Program-made: the position numbers and the translations under genes
Notes under the pieces: model-generated
What the model was told of the DNA's origin: nothing
What the model saw: the letters and a program-made list of their open reading frames with translations, nothing else
Databases searched by the model: none
Shown here: positions 34,204-44,990 of the stretch, one piece after another
How the letters are laid out: the number at the start of each line of letters is the position of its first letter
Numbering within the stretch: the first letter of the stretch is position 1
NCBI RefSeq assembly: GCF_032460525.1
Contig: NZ_CP135963.1
Location: 1,054,001-1,118,000 of the forward strand
Length of the DNA stretch: 64,000 bases
Direction of reading: 5' to 3'
Source of the DNA: Geodermatophilus sp. DSM 44513
GTDB taxonomy: Bacteria; Actinomycetota; Actinomycetes; Mycobacteriales; Geodermatophilaceae

Positions 34204-35352
34204 GTGCGACGAGCCCACCGCCGTTCCGCCGTCCTCACCGCCGCGGTGCTCGCGGTGCCGGTGCTGCTGGCCGGTCCCGCCACCGCCACCGGCTCGGAGG
34301 ACCACGCCGGCCGCGACCACGGCCACGACCGGGACGACGAGGCCGCCGCCGAGCTGCTGGTCATCGGCCACCGCGGCGCGTCGGGCTACCGGCCCGAGCA
34401 CACGCTGGCGTCCTACGAGCTGGCCGCCCGGATGGGCGCGGACTACATCGAGCCCGACGTGGTCAGCACGTCGGACGGCGTGCTGGTCGCCCGGCACGAG
34501 AACGAGATCTCCGGGACGACCGACGTCGCCGACCGGCCCGAGTTCGCCGACCGGCAGACCACCCGGGTCATCGACGGCGTAGAGCTGACCGGCTGGTTCA
34601 CCGAGGACTTCACCTTCGCCGAGCTGCGCACCCTGCGCGCGGTGGAGCGGCTGCCCGAGCTGCGCGAGGAGAACACCCTCTACGACGGGCTCTACCAGGT
34701 GCCCACCCTCGACGAGGTGTTCGAGCTGCGCGCGGAGCTGTCCGAGGAGCTGGGCCGCGAGATCGGCGTCTACCCCGAGACCAAGCACCCGACCTACTTC
34801 GACTCCATCGGGTTGTCGCTGGAGGAGCCGCTGGTCGAGGACCTGCACGAGGCAGGCCTGACCGGCGAGGACGCGCCGGTGTTCGTCCAGTCCTTCGAGA
34901 CGGCGAACCTGCGCGAGCTGGACGGGGTCGTCGACGTGCCGCTGGTGCAGCTGCTGTCGGCGTCCGGTGCGCCTGCGGACCTGGTGGCCGCCGGCGAGGA
35001 CACGACCTACGCCGACCTGTCCACCGCCGAGGGGCTGGCCGGGATCGGCGAGTACGCCGACGGCGTCGGGCCGGAGAAGGGGCAGGTCATCCCGCGGGAG
35101 GACGACGGCACGCTGGGCGAGCCGACGTCCTTCGTCGACGACGCGCACGCCGCCGACCTGCTGGTGCACCCCTACACCTTCCGCAACGAGAACGAGTTCC
35201 TCCCCGCCGACCTGCGCGACGCGGGCGAGGACCCGGGCGACTACGGCCAGGCGATCGAGGAGCACCTCGCGTTCTGGGCGACCGGCATCGACGGCATGTT
35301 CACCGACAACCCCGACACCGGCCTGGTCTCCCGGGAGCTGTTCCAGGACTAG
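34204..35352 (+). CDS. glpQ: secreted glycerophosphodiester phosphodiesterase
   Basis: A 382-residue GDPD. The signal peptide is VRRAHRRSAVLTAAVLAVPVLLAGPATA; then a His/Asp-rich linker and the catalytic signature IGHRGASGYRPEHTLASY with GADYIEPDVVSTSDGVLVARHE (metal and catalytic residues). The ending MFTDNPDTG is typical. It hydrolyses deacylated phospholipids or wall teichoic acid to glycerol-3-phosphate outside the cell. GTG 34204 is preceded by AGGGAG. The gene symbol is by family analogy. Confidence 0.9.
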   Translation: MRRAHRRSAVLTAAVLAVPVLLAGPATATGSEDHAGRDHGHDRDDEAAAELLVIGHRGASGYRPEHTLASYELAARMGADYIEPDVVSTSDGVLVARHENEISGTTDVADRPEFADRQTTRVIDGVELTGWFTEDFTFAELRTLRAVERLPELREENTLYDGLYQVPTLDEVFELRAELSEELGREIGVYPETKHPTYFDSIGLSLEEPLVEDLHEAGLTGEDAPVFVQSFETANLRELDGVVDVPLVQLLSASGAPADLVAAGEDTTYADLSTAEGLAGIGEYADGVGPEKGQVIPREDDGTLGEPTSFVDDAHAADLLVHPYTFRNENEFLPADLRDAGEDPGDYGQAIEEHLAFWATGIDGMFTDNPDTGLVSRELFQD

Positions 35353-35410
35353 GGCAGGGGAGGACGCCCCGGCCGGGATGGGGATGACCGGCCGGGGCGT
35401 TGCCCGGGAC

Positions 35411-36130
35411 GTGAAGGTGGAGATCTGGTCCGACGTCGTCTGTCCCTGGTGCCACATCGGCAAGCGCCGCTTCGAGGCCGCGCTGGCACGCTTCCCGCAC
35501 CGCGCCGCGGTCGAGGTGCAGTGGCGGTCCTTCGAGCTGGACCCCGGCGCCCGGTCGGCCCCCGCGGGTGAGCCCGCCGCGCCGACGCAGTACGCCGAGC
35601 GGCTGGCCCGCAAGTACGGGACGTCCGTGCTCGGCGCCCAGCAGATGATCGACACGATGACCCAGCAGGCCGCCGCCGAGGGGCTGGACTTCCGCTTCGA
35701 CCGGGCGGTGCAGGCCAACACCTTCGACGCCCACCAGGTCATCCACCTGGCCGGCGAGCGCGGGGTGCAGGACGCCGTCAAGGAGCGGCTGCTGACCGCC
35801 TACTTCAGCGAGGGCGAGGCCGTCGGCGACCGGGAGACCCTCGTCCGGCTGGCCGCCGAGGCCGGGCTGGACGCCGACGAGGTGCGGGCCGCACTGGCCG
35901 ACCAGCGCCACGCCGGGGCGGTCCGGGCCGACGAGGCCGAGGCGTCGGCGCTGGGCATCAGCGGCGTGCCGTTCTTCGTCGTCGACCGCAGGTACGGCGT
36001 CAACGGCGCCCAGCCCGCCGAGGCGCTGCTGCAGGTGCTCGAGCGCGCGTGGGCGGAGCGGGCGCCGCTCATCCCGGTGGTCAGCGGCGGCGACGGTGCC
36101 GTCTGCGGCCCGGACGGCTGCACCGTCTAG
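35411..36130 (+). CDS. FrnE-like DsbA-family oxidoreductase
   Basis: A 239-residue cytoplasmic thioredoxin-fold protein with VKVEIWSDVVCPWCHIGKRRFE at the N-terminus (CPWC active site) and a long helical insertion; GISGVPFFVVDRRYGVNGAQP carries the cis-Pro loop. This is the FrnE group, linked to disulfide exchange and polyketide modification. GTG 35411 gives the standard family start; ATGs at 35378 and 35384 would add a short unconserved extension. A bidirectional terminator separates it from the convergent marR. Confidence 0.86.
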   Translation: MKVEIWSDVVCPWCHIGKRRFEAALARFPHRAAVEVQWRSFELDPGARSAPAGEPAAPTQYAERLARKYGTSVLGAQQMIDTMTQQAAAEGLDFRFDRAVQANTFDAHQVIHLAGERGVQDAVKERLLTAYFSEGEAVGDRETLVRLAAEAGLDADEVRAALADQRHAGAVRADEAEASALGISGVPFFVVDRRYGVNGAQPAEALLQVLERAWAERAPLIPVVSGGDGAVCGPDGCTV

Positions 36131-36141
36131 CCGGCGCCCCA

Positions 36142-36184
36142 CCGGAGGCCCACGGTGCAGGTTTCCTGCACCGTGGGCCTCCGG
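36142..36184. terminator. bidirectional terminator between frnE-like and marR genes
   Basis: Perfect 20-bp stem (36142-36161 with 36165-36184) around a TTT loop between two convergent genes; suited to stop transcription from both sides. Confidence 0.85.
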
Positions 36185-36190
36185 TACGTC

Positions 36191-36694
36191 TCAGCGGGGG
36201 CCGAGGTGGCGCAGCAGCGTCTCGCCGAGGTCGCGCATCGCCGCGACCTGCTCGGGGGTGAGCTGGTCGAACAGGTGCCGGCGCACGCTCTCCACGTGCA
36301 CCGGCGCGGCCGCCTCCAGCGCGGCGAACCCGTCGTCGGTGAGGACGGCGAGCTGCCCGCGGCCGTCCTCCGGGCACACCTGGCGGCGCACCCAGCCGCG
36401 CTCCTCCAGCCGGGCGACCGCGTGCGACAGCCGGCTGCGCGAGGACAGGCAGCGGTCGGCCAGCTCGCTCATCCGCATCATCCGGCCCTCGGTCTCCGAC
36501 AGGGCGACGAGGATCTCGTAGTAGGCGTGCGAGATGCCTGTGCCGTGGGTGAGCTCCCGGTCCAGCCGGTCGGCGAGCAGCTGGTTGCTGTAGAGCCACG
36601 CGCGCCAGGCCCGCTGTTCGTCGGCGTCGAGCCAGCGGGGCCAGCCGGCATCGGCGCCGGCGTCCCGGGAGGACGTCGACACGTCGGAGGTCAT
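36191..36694 (-). CDS. MarR-family transcriptional regulator
   Basis: A 167-residue winged-helix regulator. GISHAYYEILVALSETEGRMMRMSELADRCLSSRSRLSHAVARLEERGWV contains the recognition helix, and VLTDDGFAALEAAAPVHVESVRRHLFDQLT is the C-terminal dimerisation helix. ATG 36694 is preferred over 36730. The promoter-proximal sequence contains TGAGGGTTCA, a small imperfect palindrome that could be its own operator. The small membrane gene at 36927 is divergent and a possible target. Confidence 0.88.
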   Translation of the reverse strand: MTSDVSTSSRDAGADAGWPRWLDADEQRAWRAWLYSNQLLADRLDRELTHGTGISHAYYEILVALSETEGRMMRMSELADRCLSSRSRLSHAVARLEERGWVRRQVCPEDGRGQLAVLTDDGFAALEAAAPVHVESVRRHLFDQLTPEQVAAMRDLGETLLRHLGPR

Positions 36695-36926
36695 GGGGTC
36701 AGCGTACTGGCGAAGTGGATGAACCCTCAACTAGTGTCCGGGCGACCCGCACCGGCCCCTCCGCGCGGCCCCCGCCGGGGCTCACCGCAGCCGCACCGGG
36801 CCGGCGTCGATGGGGGTGCGGAACAGCGCGTACGGCCTGCGCCGCAGGTCCTGCCCGCCTGGCCGCGCCCCACTCCCGCCGGGTCGCCGTACTCGACCGG
36901 AACGCCCCGCGGGGGAGGATGGGCCC

Positions 36927-37259
36927 ATGACGAGCTCCACCCTCACCCGTGCCGGCACCCGGACTCCGTCCGCCGTCCTCGTCGCCCTCGGCCTGGCGGC
37001 CGGGTTCGGCGTCGCCCAGGCCACCGGTGTTCGGGCACTTGGTGGCGCGCTGTTCGCCGGCGCCGGGCTGGCGGCCGGGTGGCTGTGGCAGCAGCGCCGC
37101 GGCTGGGCGGTGGCGCTCGGTCTCGGCGCGCTCTACGTCGGGGCGTTCGTGCTCGCCCACGTGCTGGCGCTCGGCGTCGGGCTGGCCTCCTGGCTGGCGG
37201 TCGGCCTGGTGACCGTCGCCGCCGCCGGCGTCACCTACGCGGTGGCCGACCGTCCCTGA
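36927..37259 (+). CDS. small four-helix hypothetical membrane protein
   Basis: A 110-residue protein with about three to four hydrophobic helices (16-34, 38-53, 58-75, 80-105) and little else. A GGGGGAGG ribosome site precedes the ATG. It is divergent from the MarR gene, separated by about 230 bp. I recognise no family; MarR neighbours are often small transporters or stress proteins, which is only a hint. Confidence 0.6.
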   Translation: MTSSTLTRAGTRTPSAVLVALGLAAGFGVAQATGVRALGGALFAGAGLAAGWLWQQRRGWAVALGLGALYVGAFVLAHVLALGVGLASWLAVGLVTVAAAGVTYAVADRP

Positions 37260-37317
37260 GCGGCCGTTCGCGTGCGGAAGGCCGCTCGGAGGGACGGCGA
37301 TCGGTCAGGCTGGCGGC

Positions 37318-37851
37318 GTGACGACACGCGCCGGCCGGGGGTGGCCGTCCGACGGCCTGTGGGCGGCTGTGGTCGCCGGCGTCTTCTACGGTCCGGCTCT
37401 GCAGGGCGTCGACACCCTGTGGCACGGCGACTCGTGGAGCTGGACACGGGTCGTCGTCAGCAGCGCCTTCTTCGGGGTCGGGATGGTCCTCGCCTGGACG
37501 GTCGTGGTCCGGCTGTCGGCGGCTGCCCGGGAACGGGAGGTCGTCGAGCGGGTCCTGCGGACCGGCGCCCTCCCCGCGGGGGCCGGTGAGGAGTGGATCG
37601 GACGGCTGGCCGCCGAGCGGCGCCGGTTGAGCCGGGAGCGAGCGGGTGTGCCGGTGCTCTTCCTCGCCGTGTCGGTCCTGCTGGCGCTCGGGGCCGGGGA
37701 CGCGCAGGGGCCCACCGTGGGAGTGGGGTCCTACCTGGCCGGCCTCCTGGCTGCCGGCGGCCTCGTGGGGGTGTGGCGGCACCGGCGAGTGCAGGTCGCG
37801 GAGCGGCTGTCGGCCGAGCTGGCCGAGCGCCTGGCCCGCTCGACGGGGTGA
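37318..37851 (+). CDS. hypothetical membrane protein with two TM pairs
   Basis: A 177-residue protein: helices at about 14-30 and 45-68, a central basic helix (EREVVERVLRTGALPAGAGEEWIGRLAAERRRLSRERAG) and helices at about 110-125 and 136-152, ending in a coiled basic tail. The GTG at 37318 starts it. No family recognised. The central part resembles linker regions of small DUF-type actinobacterial membrane proteins. Confidence 0.6.
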   Translation: MTTRAGRGWPSDGLWAAVVAGVFYGPALQGVDTLWHGDSWSWTRVVVSSAFFGVGMVLAWTVVVRLSAAAREREVVERVLRTGALPAGAGEEWIGRLAAERRRLSRERAGVPVLFLAVSVLLALGAGDAQGPTVGVGSYLAGLLAAGGLVGVWRHRRVQVAERLSAELAERLARSTG

Positions 37852-38029
37852 GTCTGCTCACGGATCGCCGTCCGGGCGCCGGTCGGCCACCCGCGACGGC
37901 CGGGGAGCGTCCTCCGGGCGCTTAGCATGGGAAGGTCGCCGGGCCGGCGGCCGTTGACCGTGGTGTCGAAGCGCTCCGCAACACAACGAGGACGCGCCCA
38001 CCCCCGAACCCCCTGAGGTGCCCTCCCGC

Positions 38030-39919
<1,890 letters not shown>

Positions 39920-39932
39920 CCGGTCGCCGAGA

Positions 39933-39964
39933 GGGGCCCCGTCCGGCGTGTCGGACGGGGCCCC
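39933..39964 (+). terminator. terminator after typA
   Basis: Perfect 13-bp stem GGGGCCCCGTCCG / CGGACGGGGCCCC with a 6-base loop, 13 bases after the stop. Confidence 0.8.
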
Positions 39965-40086
39965 CGGCACGTCGCAGGCCGGGGCCCCGCTGCATTGACA
40001 CCGCCGCAGCGGCCTCCCTACCGTCGGGCGGCGTCCCGGGGCTGCACCACGGGTGCCGGGGGACCGCCGCCCACACCGGAGGCACC

Positions 40087-41325
40087 GTGCCCGGACAGCT
40101 GCCCCGCCCGTCCCGCACCACGCGCCGCCGTGCGCTGGCCGCCGTCCTCGGAGCCGGCCTGCTGGCCGCCGCCCTCGCCGCACCGGCGGGCGCGACCGGT
40201 GGCGACGGGCGGCACGGCGGCGGCGGTGGCGGTGGCGGTCCGAGCACGAGTGTCGAGCCGTTCGGCACCACTCCCGACGGCGCGGCGGTCGAGCGCTGGA
40301 CCCTGAGCAACGGCGACACCACGATGCGCGTGCTCACCTACGGCGGCGTCATCCAGACCCTCGAGGTGCCGGACGCCGCAGGCGAGGCGGGCAACGTCGT
40401 CCTCGGCTTCGCCGACCTCGCCGGCTACCTCTCCGAGGACGACCCCTACTTCGGGTCGCTCATCGGCCGCTACGGCAACCGCATCGCCGAGGGCCGCTTC
40501 ACCCTGGACGGGACGACGTACCAGCTGCCGGTCAACGACGGCCCGAACACCCTGCACGGCGGGCCCGGGGGCTTCTCCGAGCGGGTCTGGACCGCCACCG
40601 ACGTCAGCGACCGCGACGCGGCCGCCCTGCAGCTGCGGCTGGTCAGCGAGGACGGCGACGAGGGCTTCCCCGGCACGCTGACCACGACGGTCACCTACCG
40701 CCTGGAGGCCGGACCGCGGCTGACCGTGCACTACCAGGCCACCACCGACGCCCCGACGGTGCTCAACCTGACCCAGCACACCTACTGGAACCTGGCCGGC
40801 GAGGGCTCCGGCGACGTCTACGACCACGAGCTGCAGCTGGACGCGAGCGGCTACACCCCGGTCGACGAGACGCTGATCCCCACCGGCGAGGTCGCCCCCG
40901 TCGAGGGCACGCCGTTCGACTTCCGCGAGCCCACGCCGATCGGCGCGCGGATCCGCGCGGCCGACGAGCAGGTCCTGTTCGGGCAGGGCTACGACCACAA
41001 CTGGGTGCTGGACCGCACCGACGACGGCGCGCGGGAGGGCTCCGACAGCGAGGACGCCCTCGCGCAGGCCGCGGTGCTGCACGACCCGGCCAGCGGCCGG
41101 ACCCTGACCGTCTCCACCACCGAGCCGGGCATCCAGTTCTACTCGGGCAACTTCCTCGACGGCACGCTCGTGGGCACCGGCGGCGGGGTCTACCGGCAGG
41201 GCGACGGGCTGGCCCTGGAGACCCAGCACTTCCCCGACTCGCCCAACCAGCCGCAGTTCCCGTCGACCGTGCTGCGCCCCGGCGAGGTGTACGACAGCAC
41301 CACGGTCTTCCAGATCACGTCCTGA
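40087..41325 (+). CDS. galM: secreted aldose 1-epimerase (mutarotase)
   Basis: A 412-residue exported mutarotase. The N-terminus has RTTRRRALAAVLGAGLLAAALAAPAGA, a possible Tat signal (twin Arg then hydrophobic core), followed by a Gly-rich linker. Catalytic His residues are in GRYGNRIAEGRF/NTLHGG and LNLTQHTYWNL; the later catalytic Glu is in LALETQHFPDSPNQP. It interconverts alpha/beta anomers of galactose or glucose. Secretion of GalM is less common than the cytoplasmic form but is seen in actinobacteria. Confidence 0.9.
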   Translation: MPGQLPRPSRTTRRRALAAVLGAGLLAAALAAPAGATGGDGRHGGGGGGGGPSTSVEPFGTTPDGAAVERWTLSNGDTTMRVLTYGGVIQTLEVPDAAGEAGNVVLGFADLAGYLSEDDPYFGSLIGRYGNRIAEGRFTLDGTTYQLPVNDGPNTLHGGPGGFSERVWTATDVSDRDAAALQLRLVSEDGDEGFPGTLTTTVTYRLEAGPRLTVHYQATTDAPTVLNLTQHTYWNLAGEGSGDVYDHELQLDASGYTPVDETLIPTGEVAPVEGTPFDFREPTPIGARIRAADEQVLFGQGYDHNWVLDRTDDGAREGSDSEDALAQAAVLHDPASGRTLTVSTTEPGIQFYSGNFLDGTLVGTGGGVYRQGDGLALETQHFPDSPNQPQFPSTVLRPGEVYDSTTVFQITS

Positions 41326-41486
41326 GCCGGAGGTGCCGTGACCGCTCCATGACCAGTGGTGACGGCGAGCCGGGGGGCGCCGACCCGCCCACCGGCCACG
41401 CGCGTCGGCCGGCCCACCCGACTGCCTACGTTGTCGTCGGGGCCGTGTGCGCCGGCCCCGCGGACCGAGGGAGAGGCACGACGCCG

Positions 41487-41984
41487 ATGAGGACCACCCT
41501 GCAGACGCTGGCAGCCGAGGGACACCGGGGCGGGATCGACGTCCGGGTCAGCCTGCGCAGCGACGCGGGGTCCGGCGACCCGGCCTTCGACGGTGCCTGG
41601 TTCCCGCGCAGCCGCGACCTCGCCGTCGAGCTGCCCGAGCTGATCGCGGCACTGGACAAGCGCGGGCTGCACGTCGAGCGCTTCACCTACTCCCTGGACG
41701 CGTGGACCCCGGCACCGCGCAAGGTCGTCGTCGGCGGCCGGGTGGTGCGCACCGGCGGCTTCCGCAGCATGGACGCCGGCGTGGTGTGCCTGACCTGGGC
41801 CGGCGGCACCCGCCGCGCCGACCTGCTGGTCGTCCCCCCGGAGACCGACGTCATCACCGGCGCGCGGGCCCTGCGGCTGTGCACCCGCCGCGGACTGCCG
41901 CGCTCCCCGCAGATGGTGCTGGCCGCCGCCCGGTCGACGCCCCTGCCGCAGGTGCCGGGCCTGCCCTACACGCGGGCGGTCTGA
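41487..41984 (+). CDS. DUF5994 family protein
   Basis: A 165-residue soluble protein with the family hallmark FDGAWFPRSRDLAVELPELIAAL and the later VVVGGRVVRTGGFRSMDAG and LLVVPPETD. This actinobacterial family has no known function. The ATG at 41487 has a weak GGGAGAGG upstream. It stands alone. Confidence 0.75.
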   Translation: MRTTLQTLAAEGHRGGIDVRVSLRSDAGSGDPAFDGAWFPRSRDLAVELPELIAALDKRGLHVERFTYSLDAWTPAPRKVVVGGRVVRTGGFRSMDAGVVCLTWAGGTRRADLLVVPPETDVITGARALRLCTRRGLPRSPQMVLAAARSTPLPQVPGLPYTRAV

Positions 41985-42051
41985 CGCCGCCGGGCTGCGC
42001 TGACGGCGAACCGGCTGGACGGCGGGGGAGCCGACCGGCTGGGGTGGGCGC

Positions 42052-43044
42052 ATGCGACTGCTGGTCCTCGGCGGCACCCACTTCCTCGGCCGGCACGTGG
42101 TCGACGCCGCGCTCGACCGCGGCCACGAGGTGGCCACGTTCACCCGCGGCGTCTCCGGTGACCCGCCCACCGGTGCGCGGGCGCTGCACGGTGACCGCGA
42201 CGACCCCGGCGCGCTGGAGGCGGCGCTGGACGGCTGGGCGCCGGAGCTCGTCGTCGACACCTCCTGCCAAAGCCGGGCGGCCGCCCGCAACGCCGCCGCC
42301 GTGCTCGGCGGCGTCCGCGGCTACGCCTTCGTCAGCAGCCTGAACGCCTACGCGACCTGGCCGCCCGGGCCGATCGGCCCCGAGGACGGCGAGCCGACCT
42401 GGCAGACCGACGACGAGGAGTACGGGCCGGTCAAGGCGCACGCCGAGCGGGTGCTCGCGGCGGCGGTGCCCGGCCGGTTCCTCACCGCGCGGGCCGGGCT
42501 GATCACGGGCCCGTACGACCCGCTGCACCGGCTCGGCTGGTGGCTGGAGCGGATCGCCCGCGGCGGGCGCGTGGTCGTGCCCGCGGAGGGCCTGGACCAG
42601 CCCATCGCCCTCGTCGACGCGCGCGACCTCGCCGGCTGGCTGGTGGACGCGGCCGCTCGCGGCGACACCGGGGCCGTCAACGCCACCGGCCCGGTCGGCA
42701 CGACCACGCTCGGCGGCCTGCTCGCCCTCTGCCGCGAGGTGACCGGGGGCGACGCGGAGTGGGTGCCGGTACCGGAGGCCGACCTGCTGGCGGCCGGGGT
42801 GGAGCCGTGGCAGCACCTGCCGCTGTGGCTGCCTGCCGAGACCGCCCGCACGGCATGGGACGTCGACACCACCCGGGCGCGGCAGCTCGGGCTGCCCAGC
42901 CGGCCGCTGGGGGAGACGGTCACCGACACGTGGGCGTGGCTGCGGTCCGCGCCGCGACCGCCGGTGCCGACCGGCCGTCCCGCCCCCGGGCTGCCCGCGG
43001 ACCTGGAGGCCGCGCTGCTGGCCGGCCCGGGCGCGCCCCGATGA
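42052..43044 (+). CDS. NAD-dependent epimerase/dehydratase-like SDR protein
   Basis: A 330-residue extended SDR: RLLVLGGTHFLGRHVVDAALDRGHEVATFTRG is the dinucleotide-binding motif (GGTxFLGR, an isoflavone-reductase-like variant of GxxGxxG), with FVSSLNAY and a possible catalytic Tyr in EEYGPVKAHAE (YxxxK). The C-terminus is Pro-rich. It may act on a sugar nucleotide or a small phenolic; not resolvable here. Confidence 0.82.
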   Translation: MRLLVLGGTHFLGRHVVDAALDRGHEVATFTRGVSGDPPTGARALHGDRDDPGALEAALDGWAPELVVDTSCQSRAAARNAAAVLGGVRGYAFVSSLNAYATWPPGPIGPEDGEPTWQTDDEEYGPVKAHAERVLAAAVPGRFLTARAGLITGPYDPLHRLGWWLERIARGGRVVVPAEGLDQPIALVDARDLAGWLVDAAARGDTGAVNATGPVGTTTLGGLLALCREVTGGDAEWVPVPEADLLAAGVEPWQHLPLWLPAETARTAWDVDTTRARQLGLPSRPLGETVTDTWAWLRSAPRPPVPTGRPAPGLPADLEAALLAGPGAPR

Positions 43045-43179
43045 TCAGGCGAGCTGATCCACCAGTATCCGAGCTCACCGCCGGCAGTGAGCCAGGACCG
43101 GCAACGGTGAGCCCGGAGTGGCCCCCTCGCAGGGTCCCGCGCCGAGCGTCAACGAGGGGTGGGGGGCGAACGGGTCCTC

Positions 43180-44145
43180 TCAGTGGCGCGGGTCGGCGGG
43201 GCGACCGGCGGCCACCGCGCGGTCGCCGGCCCCGCGCAGCCGGGCGGCCTCCGCGGCCAGGGCGTCGGCCGACTCGCGGACCCGGTCGCGCCGGTACTCC
43301 CGCACCGAGTGGGTGACCGCCAGCGCCCAGACCGCGGCGACGGCCAGCAGGACGCCGCCCCGCACCGGCCCCGGCACGTCGAGGCCCTCGGCGCCCAGCA
43401 GCACGCGCACGTTGAACAGCACCAGCGCCCCGCCGACCAGTGACCCCAGCAGCCGCGGGGCGATGCGGCGCACCAGCCAGGCGGCGACCGGCGCGGCGAG
43501 CACGCCGCCCACCAGCAGCCCGGCGACGGCCACCGGGTCGACGCCGTCGGCGCCCAGGCCGGAGAGGAACCCGGCGCTGGCCGACAGCGCGACGAGGAAC
43601 TTCGAGGTGTCGACGGAGCCGACGGCCCGGCGCGGCTCCATGCGGCCGCTGGACAGGATCGCCGGCGTGCTGATCGGGCCCCAGCCGCCCCCGCCGATCG
43701 CGTTGACGAAGCCGGCGCCCAGGCCCAGTGGGGCGAGGAAGCTGCTGCGCATCGGCTTGCCGAGGTTGCGCCGGTCGACGCCGTGCAGGGTGAACCGGGC
43801 CAGCAGGTAGACCCCCAGGGCGACCAGCACGGCGGCCATCAGCGGCCGGGCGACGTCGGCGGGGATGCTGGAGAGCACCTGGGCGCCGGCGAAGGCACCG
43901 ACCCCACCCGGGACGCCGATCTTGACGACCACCCGCCAGTCGACGTTGCCGAAGCGCCAGTGGGACAGGCCCGTGGCCACCGCCGTCCCGACCTCGGCGA
44001 ACTGCACCGTGGCCGAGGCCGCGACGGGGCTGGTGCCCAGCGCGAGCAGGATCGACGTCGTCGTGACGCCGTAGCCCATGCCCAGGCTGCCGTCGACGAG
44101 CTGGGCGCCGCCGCTGACCAGGGCGAACAGGACGAACACGGGCAC
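43180..44145 (-). CDS. TauE/SafE-family sulfite/sulfonate exporter
   Basis: A 321-residue membrane protein with about eight helices and the two TauE/SafE repeat signatures (GGAQLVDGSLGMGYGV and NAIGGGGWGPISTPAILSSG). The family exports sulfite, sulfonates or other organosulfur anions, or imports them. A cysteine-containing leader peptide (44225-44308) lies upstream on the same strand, pointing to control by cysteine supply and so to a role in sulfur metabolism. A GGAG ribosome site lies in GGATCCGGAGACC before the start. Confidence 0.88.
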   Translation of the reverse strand: MPVFVLFALVSGGAQLVDGSLGMGYGVTTTSILLALGTSPVAASATVQFAEVGTAVATGLSHWRFGNVDWRVVVKIGVPGGVGAFAGAQVLSSIPADVARPLMAAVLVALGVYLLARFTLHGVDRRNLGKPMRSSFLAPLGLGAGFVNAIGGGGWGPISTPAILSSGRMEPRRAVGSVDTSKFLVALSASAGFLSGLGADGVDPVAVAGLLVGGVLAAPVAAWLVRRIAPRLLGSLVGGALVLFNVRVLLGAEGLDVPGPVRGGVLLAVAAVWALAVTHSVREYRRDRVRESADALAAEAARLRGAGDRAVAAGRPADPRH

Positions 44146-44224
44146 GGCGGAGGTCTCCGGATCCAGGGGGCCCGCGGGCGCGCGAGGGCGCGCGGCGCGG
44201 GCGGTGCTGAGCGGGCGCGGGGGG

Positions 44225-44308
44225 TCAGCAGCCCGGACAGCGCGCGGTGCACACGCGCAGCAGGTCGACGTGGATCCGCCCCACCAGGAGCACCGCCGTC
44301 GCCGCCAC
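44225..44308 (-). CDS. cysteine-rich leader peptide upstream of TauE/SafE
   Basis: A 27-codon frame (VAATA followed by VLLVGRIHVDLLRVCTARC and PGC) that matches the widespread actinobacterial sulfur-gene leader peptide (pattern R-x-H-x-D-L-x-R-V-x-x-A-x-C). In that class, Cys codons near the end couple ribosome stalling during Cys shortage to expression of the downstream sulfur gene. Here Cys is at positions 20, 24 and 27. A -10-like TAGACA (44315-44320 on the minus strand) ends about seven bases before the GTG, suggesting a leaderless mRNA. The TauE/SafE gene starts 79 bases downstream of the stop. Confidence 0.78.
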   Translation of the reverse strand: MAATAVLLVGRIHVDLLRVCTARCPGC

Positions 44309-44376
44309 GGGAAATGTCTACCAGGTCGGTCGGGATAGGCGCCCGGGACGTCCCGCTGGCTGGGACGCCGGGCTGC

Positions 44377-44934
44377 TCAGCCGCGCGCGGTGACCGCGTC
44401 GTCCCCACCGAGGGCGGCCACCAGGTCCGCCCGCGCCCGCGCCACCCGGGACCGGATGGTGCCCACCGGGCAGCCGGCCACCTCCGCGGCCTCGGCGTAG
44501 GGCAGCCCGAGCAGCTGGGTGAGCACGAACGCCTCGCGCCGGTCGGGGGACAGCCGGCCCAGCAGGTCGGCGACCGCGGCACCCTCGCCGACCCGGTCGG
44601 CGCCGCCGTCGGCCGACAGGGCCTCCAGGTCGGCGTCGTCCCGCACCAGGGTCAGCCGGCGGCGCCGGCGGGAGCGGACGGCGTCGGCGCACACCCGCCG
44701 GGCGATCGACAGCAGCCAGGTGCGCAGCGAGGAGCGGCCCTCAAAGCGGTGCAGGGACCCGAAGGCGCGCAGGTAGGTCTCCTGGGTCAGGTCGTCGGCG
44801 GACTGCCGGTCACCGAGGGCCGCGCACAGGCGCCAGACGTCGGACTGGGTGGCGCGCACCAGCGCCGCCGCGGCGAGCGGGTCGCCGTCCACGGCGGCGG
44901 ACGCCAGCCGCTCCAGCTCGTCCACGTCCTCCAT
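44377..44934 (-). CDS. ECF-type RNA polymerase sigma factor
   Basis: A 185-residue ECF sigma. Region 2: QSADDLTQETYLRAFGSLHRFEGRSSLRTWLLSIARRVCADAVR; region 4: SPDRREAFVLTQLLGLPYAEAAEVAGCPVGTIRSRVARARADLV. Divergently arranged to a zf-HC2 protein (about 56 bp between starts), so the pair forms a sigma/anti-sigma switch. The neighbouring copper genes are the likely regulon by position. Confidence 0.92.
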   Translation of the reverse strand: MEDVDELERLASAAVDGDPLAAAALVRATQSDVWRLCAALGDRQSADDLTQETYLRAFGSLHRFEGRSSLRTWLLSIARRVCADAVRSRRRRRLTLVRDDADLEALSADGGADRVGEGAAVADLLGRLSPDRREAFVLTQLLGLPYAEAAEVAGCPVGTIRSRVARARADLVAALGGDDAVTARG

Positions 44935-44990
44935 CCTCCCCGGGGACCCGCCGCCCGGGCTGTCGCGCAGCTCACGGGAACCACCCGCGC

